Shown: positions 61,692-64,000 of the stretch, piece after piece
Numbering within the stretch: the first letter of the stretch is position 1
How the letters are laid out: each line of letters opens with the position of its first letter
Source of the DNA: Halocatena pleomorpha
Lineage (GTDB): Archaea; Halobacteriota; Halobacteria; Halobacteriales; Haloarculaceae
Assembly: GCF_003862495.1 (NCBI RefSeq)
Contig: NZ_RRCH01000028.1
Span: 1-64,000, forward strand
Direction: 5' to 3'
Length of the DNA: 64,000 nucleotides
Translations under genes and position numbers: made by a program
The notes under the pieces: generated by a model
Told to the model about the DNA's origin: nothing
Database searches by the model: none
The model's input: the letters and a program-made list of their open reading frames with translations, nothing else

Positions 61692-62735
61692 ATGGACTGG
61701 TCCCTTGATAGACACCTTCGTCGACGGATGGCGGTGACCGTGCTCGCGCTCGCAGCACTCACTCTCGCATTCGCCACTGGCGTCGCCGCCGTACTGGCGT
61801 GGGGACTGGAGTGGCTCAGCAGACTGTTCAGTCTCGGGGTCCCCTTCGAACTCCGGTTCGCTCTCGGTGGCGTGGTGACGCTTCTCGGTAGCGTTGTCAT
61901 GTTGTGGCAAGCACTGCGCACAGACGCCGTCGAGACGTTCGACGCTGTGGCCGTTGGCTCGGAGGCGTATCCCGGTCTCTACGCGACGGTTACGCGACTC
62001 GCACAGGCCGCTGACCTCCCGGTGCCCTCGGTTCATGTTACCGATCGCGAGCGCCCGCTGGCGATGACGACTGGTCTCTCGACCAGCGACACCAAACTCG
62101 TCGTTTCAACGGGGTTGCTTGACGTGCTTGATGCCAATGAGTTGGAAGCCGTCATCGCTCACGAGATCGCACATATCAAAAACCGCGACGCGACCGTAAT
62201 GACGCTGGCTGAGTTCCCTCTGGCGAGTGCACGGAGTCTCGGGCGGACACTCCAGCACAGCGGCGGGGTCCACATCGCCTTGGTCGCGGTGGCGCTCGCC
62301 TCGTATGCCTTCTGGGGGATCGGTCGCCTGCTGGTCGCCGCGCTGTCTCGCTCGCGGGAGCTCGCAGCCGACCGAGGCGCGAGCGCGTTGGTTGGTGATC
62401 CTGCGGCGCTGGCAAGCGCCCTCGAAACGCTTGACAGTGACGTTCCTTCAGCACCCGACCGAGATGCCCGTGAGGCGGCGCTCGTCTCGTTGTCGATCGT
62501 TCCTGACGAGCAGGAGACGCCGTGGCCGAAACTCACCTATAGGGATGGCTGGCCGATCTTCTGGAGTTATCGGCTCCCTGTCCGACGTGCCTGTCGCCGG
62601 CTGAACGAACAGCACTTCCGCCCGATACTGGCTACCCATCCGGCAACCAACGAACGCATTGATTGTCTCAAGTCCCTCGAACGAGAGCATACGACGGGTA
62701 CAACTGGATCGGAGACCGGTCTGAAACACTGTTGA
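61692..62735 (+). CDS. M48 family metalloprotease (HtpX-like)
   Basis: This 347-residue membrane protease has two N-terminal helices (about 14-38 and 52-72). VHVTDRERPLAMTTGLS is followed by the zinc-binding HEIAHIKNRD of the HExxH class, and by a third ligand in SRSRELAADRGASALVGDP. A further helix pair near residues 195-220 flanks the active site. The family degrades damaged membrane proteins. ATG 61692 gives the shortest hydrophilic lead before the first helix. The C-terminal 60 residues (RRLNEQHFRPILATHPATNER) contain the H-P-x-T/S-x-x-R-I tail of M48 peptidases. It follows the lipoprotein gene by 70 bases and may be co-transcribed. Confidence 0.9.
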   Translation: MDWSLDRHLRRRMAVTVLALAALTLAFATGVAAVLAWGLEWLSRLFSLGVPFELRFALGGVVTLLGSVVMLWQALRTDAVETFDAVAVGSEAYPGLYATVTRLAQAADLPVPSVHVTDRERPLAMTTGLSTSDTKLVVSTGLLDVLDANELEAVIAHEIAHIKNRDATVMTLAEFPLASARSLGRTLQHSGGVHIALVAVALASYAFWGIGRLLVAALSRSRELAADRGASALVGDPAALASALETLDSDVPSAPDRDAREAALVSLSIVPDEQETPWPKLTYRDGWPIFWSYRLPVRRACRRLNEQHFRPILATHPATNERIDCLKSLEREHTTGTTGSETGLKHC

Positions 62736-62836
62736 GCGCGTTGACCAGACAATTGGTACAAGCTGTCATTGCGTACCTATGTCTGTGGGTATAAGCCAGG
62801 AAAGGAGTTATTACATTGGTCGATCCATCTTTTCAA

Positions 62837-63805
62837 GTGGAATATACAACACTCGGTAACACTGGGATGACGGTAAGCAAGATCTGTCTTGGCTGTATGA
62901 GTTTTGGTGATCCAGAGAAAGGCGACATGTTCGATTGGACTGTCGGAAAGGAGCAATCGACGGAAGTCATCGATCGCGCGATCGAGCTCGGTATCAACTT
63001 CTTCGATACAGCAAACGTCTACTCCTACGGCGACTCCGAACGCATTCTTGGCGAGGCGCTCGCTGAATACGACCGTGACGAGCAGGTGGTCGCCACGAAG
63101 GTTTGGGGGCAAATGCGCGAGAATGACCCGAATTCGGGCGGACTCTCCCGGAAGACCATTGAACAGGAGTTGGAAAACAGCCTGGACCGGCTTGGAATGG
63201 ACACTGTCGACCTCTACCAAATCCACCGCTGGGATGACGACACGCCGATCCAGACAACGATGAAGGCCCTCGATGATGCCGTTCGTCGCAATCAGGCCCG
63301 TTACCTCGGTGCGAGTTCGATGTGGGCACACCAGTTTGCAACGGCACTCCACAGGAGCCAGCAGATGGCTCTCAACCGTTTCGTGACGATGCAAAACCAC
63401 TACAATCTCGTCTACCGCGAGGAAGAACGCGAGATGCTGCCGTACTGCAAGCAAGAGAACGTTGGCGTCATTCCGTGGAGTCCGCTCGCTGGTGGCTACC
63501 TCGCCCGTCCACACGAAGAAAGCGACGCAATGCGTGAGATGACTGCTGATCGGTACGATTCCCCACAAAGCAGGGAGATCAATGAGCGTGTTCGAGAGAT
63601 CGCCGACGAAATGGACGCCACGATGAGCCAGATCAGCCTTGCGTGGCTGCTTCACAAAGATGGTGTGACTGCGCCGATTTATGGAACATCGAGCGTCGAG
63701 CACTTGGAGGAAGCGGTTGAAGCGATCGAGATCGATCTCTCCGACAGCGATGTCGAATACCTCGAAGAACCGTACGAACCGATAGCTGTCCTCGGTCACG
63801 AATAG
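62837..63805 (+). CDS. aldo/keto reductase
   Basis: This 322-residue TIM-barrel reductase begins EYTTLGNTGMTVSKICLGCM and shows INFFDTANVYSYGDSERILG (catalytic Asp and Tyr). Lys in VVATKVWG, His in YQIHRWDDD, RYLGASSMWA, VIPWSPLAGGYL and the C-terminal TAPIYGTSSVEHLEEAVEA follow. It uses NADPH to reduce aldehydes or ketones. GTG 62837 matches the family N-terminus; a TTG seven codons upstream (62816) is the alternative. The gene stands alone at the right edge of the window. Confidence 0.9.
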   Translation: MEYTTLGNTGMTVSKICLGCMSFGDPEKGDMFDWTVGKEQSTEVIDRAIELGINFFDTANVYSYGDSERILGEALAEYDRDEQVVATKVWGQMRENDPNSGGLSRKTIEQELENSLDRLGMDTVDLYQIHRWDDDTPIQTTMKALDDAVRRNQARYLGASSMWAHQFATALHRSQQMALNRFVTMQNHYNLVYREEEREMLPYCKQENVGVIPWSPLAGGYLARPHEESDAMREMTADRYDSPQSREINERVREIADEMDATMSQISLAWLLHKDGVTAPIYGTSSVEHLEEAVEAIEIDLSDSDVEYLEEPYEPIAVLGHE

Positions 63806-63924
63806 CCATACGGTCATACAATCTCTCTGCTTGGTCAGACATCCGTTGCGTGTCGGTGACTACTGGGCAGCGATTGATACGCGACGTAACGAGACGCCTA
63901 AAGTACTGTCGCTGTGCGAGGGCA

Positions 63925-64000
63925 ATGACGATGGCGTCGACGGTTCAGTCAGTGCGCAACCTGAAACCACTTCCGCTCGCTCTTGATACATTATTTTCAA
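63925..64000 (+). CDS. possible gene start running off the window
   Basis: An ATG opens a frame of 25 codons (TMASTVQSVRNLKPLPLALD) without a stop before the window ends. Composition is protein-like but too little is visible to assign a family. The 63806-63924 stretch before it has no clear promoter. Confidence 0.25.
   Translation, partial: MTMASTVQSVRNLKPLPLALDTLFS

Noticed and set aside
62777-63817. 346-codon minus-strand open frame
   Set aside because: Antisense shadow of the aldo/keto reductase gene; no recognisable motifs.
1-64000. CRISPR arrays, tRNA and rRNA genes
   Set aside because: No regularly spaced repeats, cloverleaf-like segments or rRNA sequence were seen on reading both strands; short or intron-split tRNAs could be missed by eye.

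Overview
The window comes from the chromosome or a large replicon of an extremely halophilic archaeon (class Halobacteria). The predicted proteins are strongly acidic. Several genes have a TATA box about 23-35 bases before the start codon and almost no leader. Archaeal hallmarks include a group II chaperonin, Mre11/Rad50, a family B DNA polymerase, three HTH-10 (Bat-type) regulators, RtcA and several small families I know only from haloarchaea (DUF6176, DUF7557, DUF7521). Base composition is moderate for this class, and AT-rich intergenic stretches are common. I cannot name the genus. I saw no rRNA, tRNA or CRISPR array.

Layout. 1-12.9 kb is an eroded accessory stretch. It opens with the right end of an IS200/IS605-type element that has cut a haloacid dehalogenase gene, followed by an SDR, an exported protein, a PadR-like regulator, a luciferase-like oxidoreductase, a ferritin-like protein, a permease with two YHS/TRASH metal-binding modules, a K+ channel-like protein, and a multiply broken IS4-type transposase. 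13-22 kb holds an alcohol dehydrogenase, a formate/nitrite-type transporter, a UV-repair pair (photolyase and UvsE) with an HTH-10 regulator, a carboxymuconolactone decarboxylase-like protein, DoxX, RtcA and methylglyoxal synthase. 22-30 kb holds an HTH-10 regulator, a large SdhA-like flavoprotein, a Yip1/ABC exporter operon and a Tat lipoprotein preceded by a coupled small ORF. 29.7-38.8 kb carries a second-type PolB, type I GAPDH next to a decayed phosphoglycerate kinase gene, an SDR, a zinc-finger microprotein, a CopG-like antitoxin-type protein and a two-RCK K+ channel.

39-46.5 kb has acetamidase/formamidase, a divergent thermosome subunit with a His-rich tail, and two MFS transporters. 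One of these faces an HTH-10 regulator across a short promoter region with an inverted repeat. 46.7-55.3 kb is a DNA-end-processing block on the minus strand. In transcription order it holds a 1450-residue Dna2-like nuclease-helicase with an Fe-S-type cysteine pattern, then mre11, then rad50. 55.6-63.8 kb holds a NodU-type carbamoyltransferase, a TauE/SafE permease, a DUF7521/ArsR pair, a Tat lipoprotein with a degenerate polysaccharide-deacetylase domain, an M48 protease and an aldo/keto reductase.

The observations I rate highest are: the Dna2-like protein beside Mre11-Rad50; the pgk pseudogene beside gap; a DUF6176 gene whose natural start has become ATA; a carboxymuconolactone decarboxylase-like protein that has lost one of its two redox cysteines; a deacetylase-like protein without its metal ligands; and the permease with two TRASH modules. 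All family names rest on reading the sequence by eye; no database search was run.
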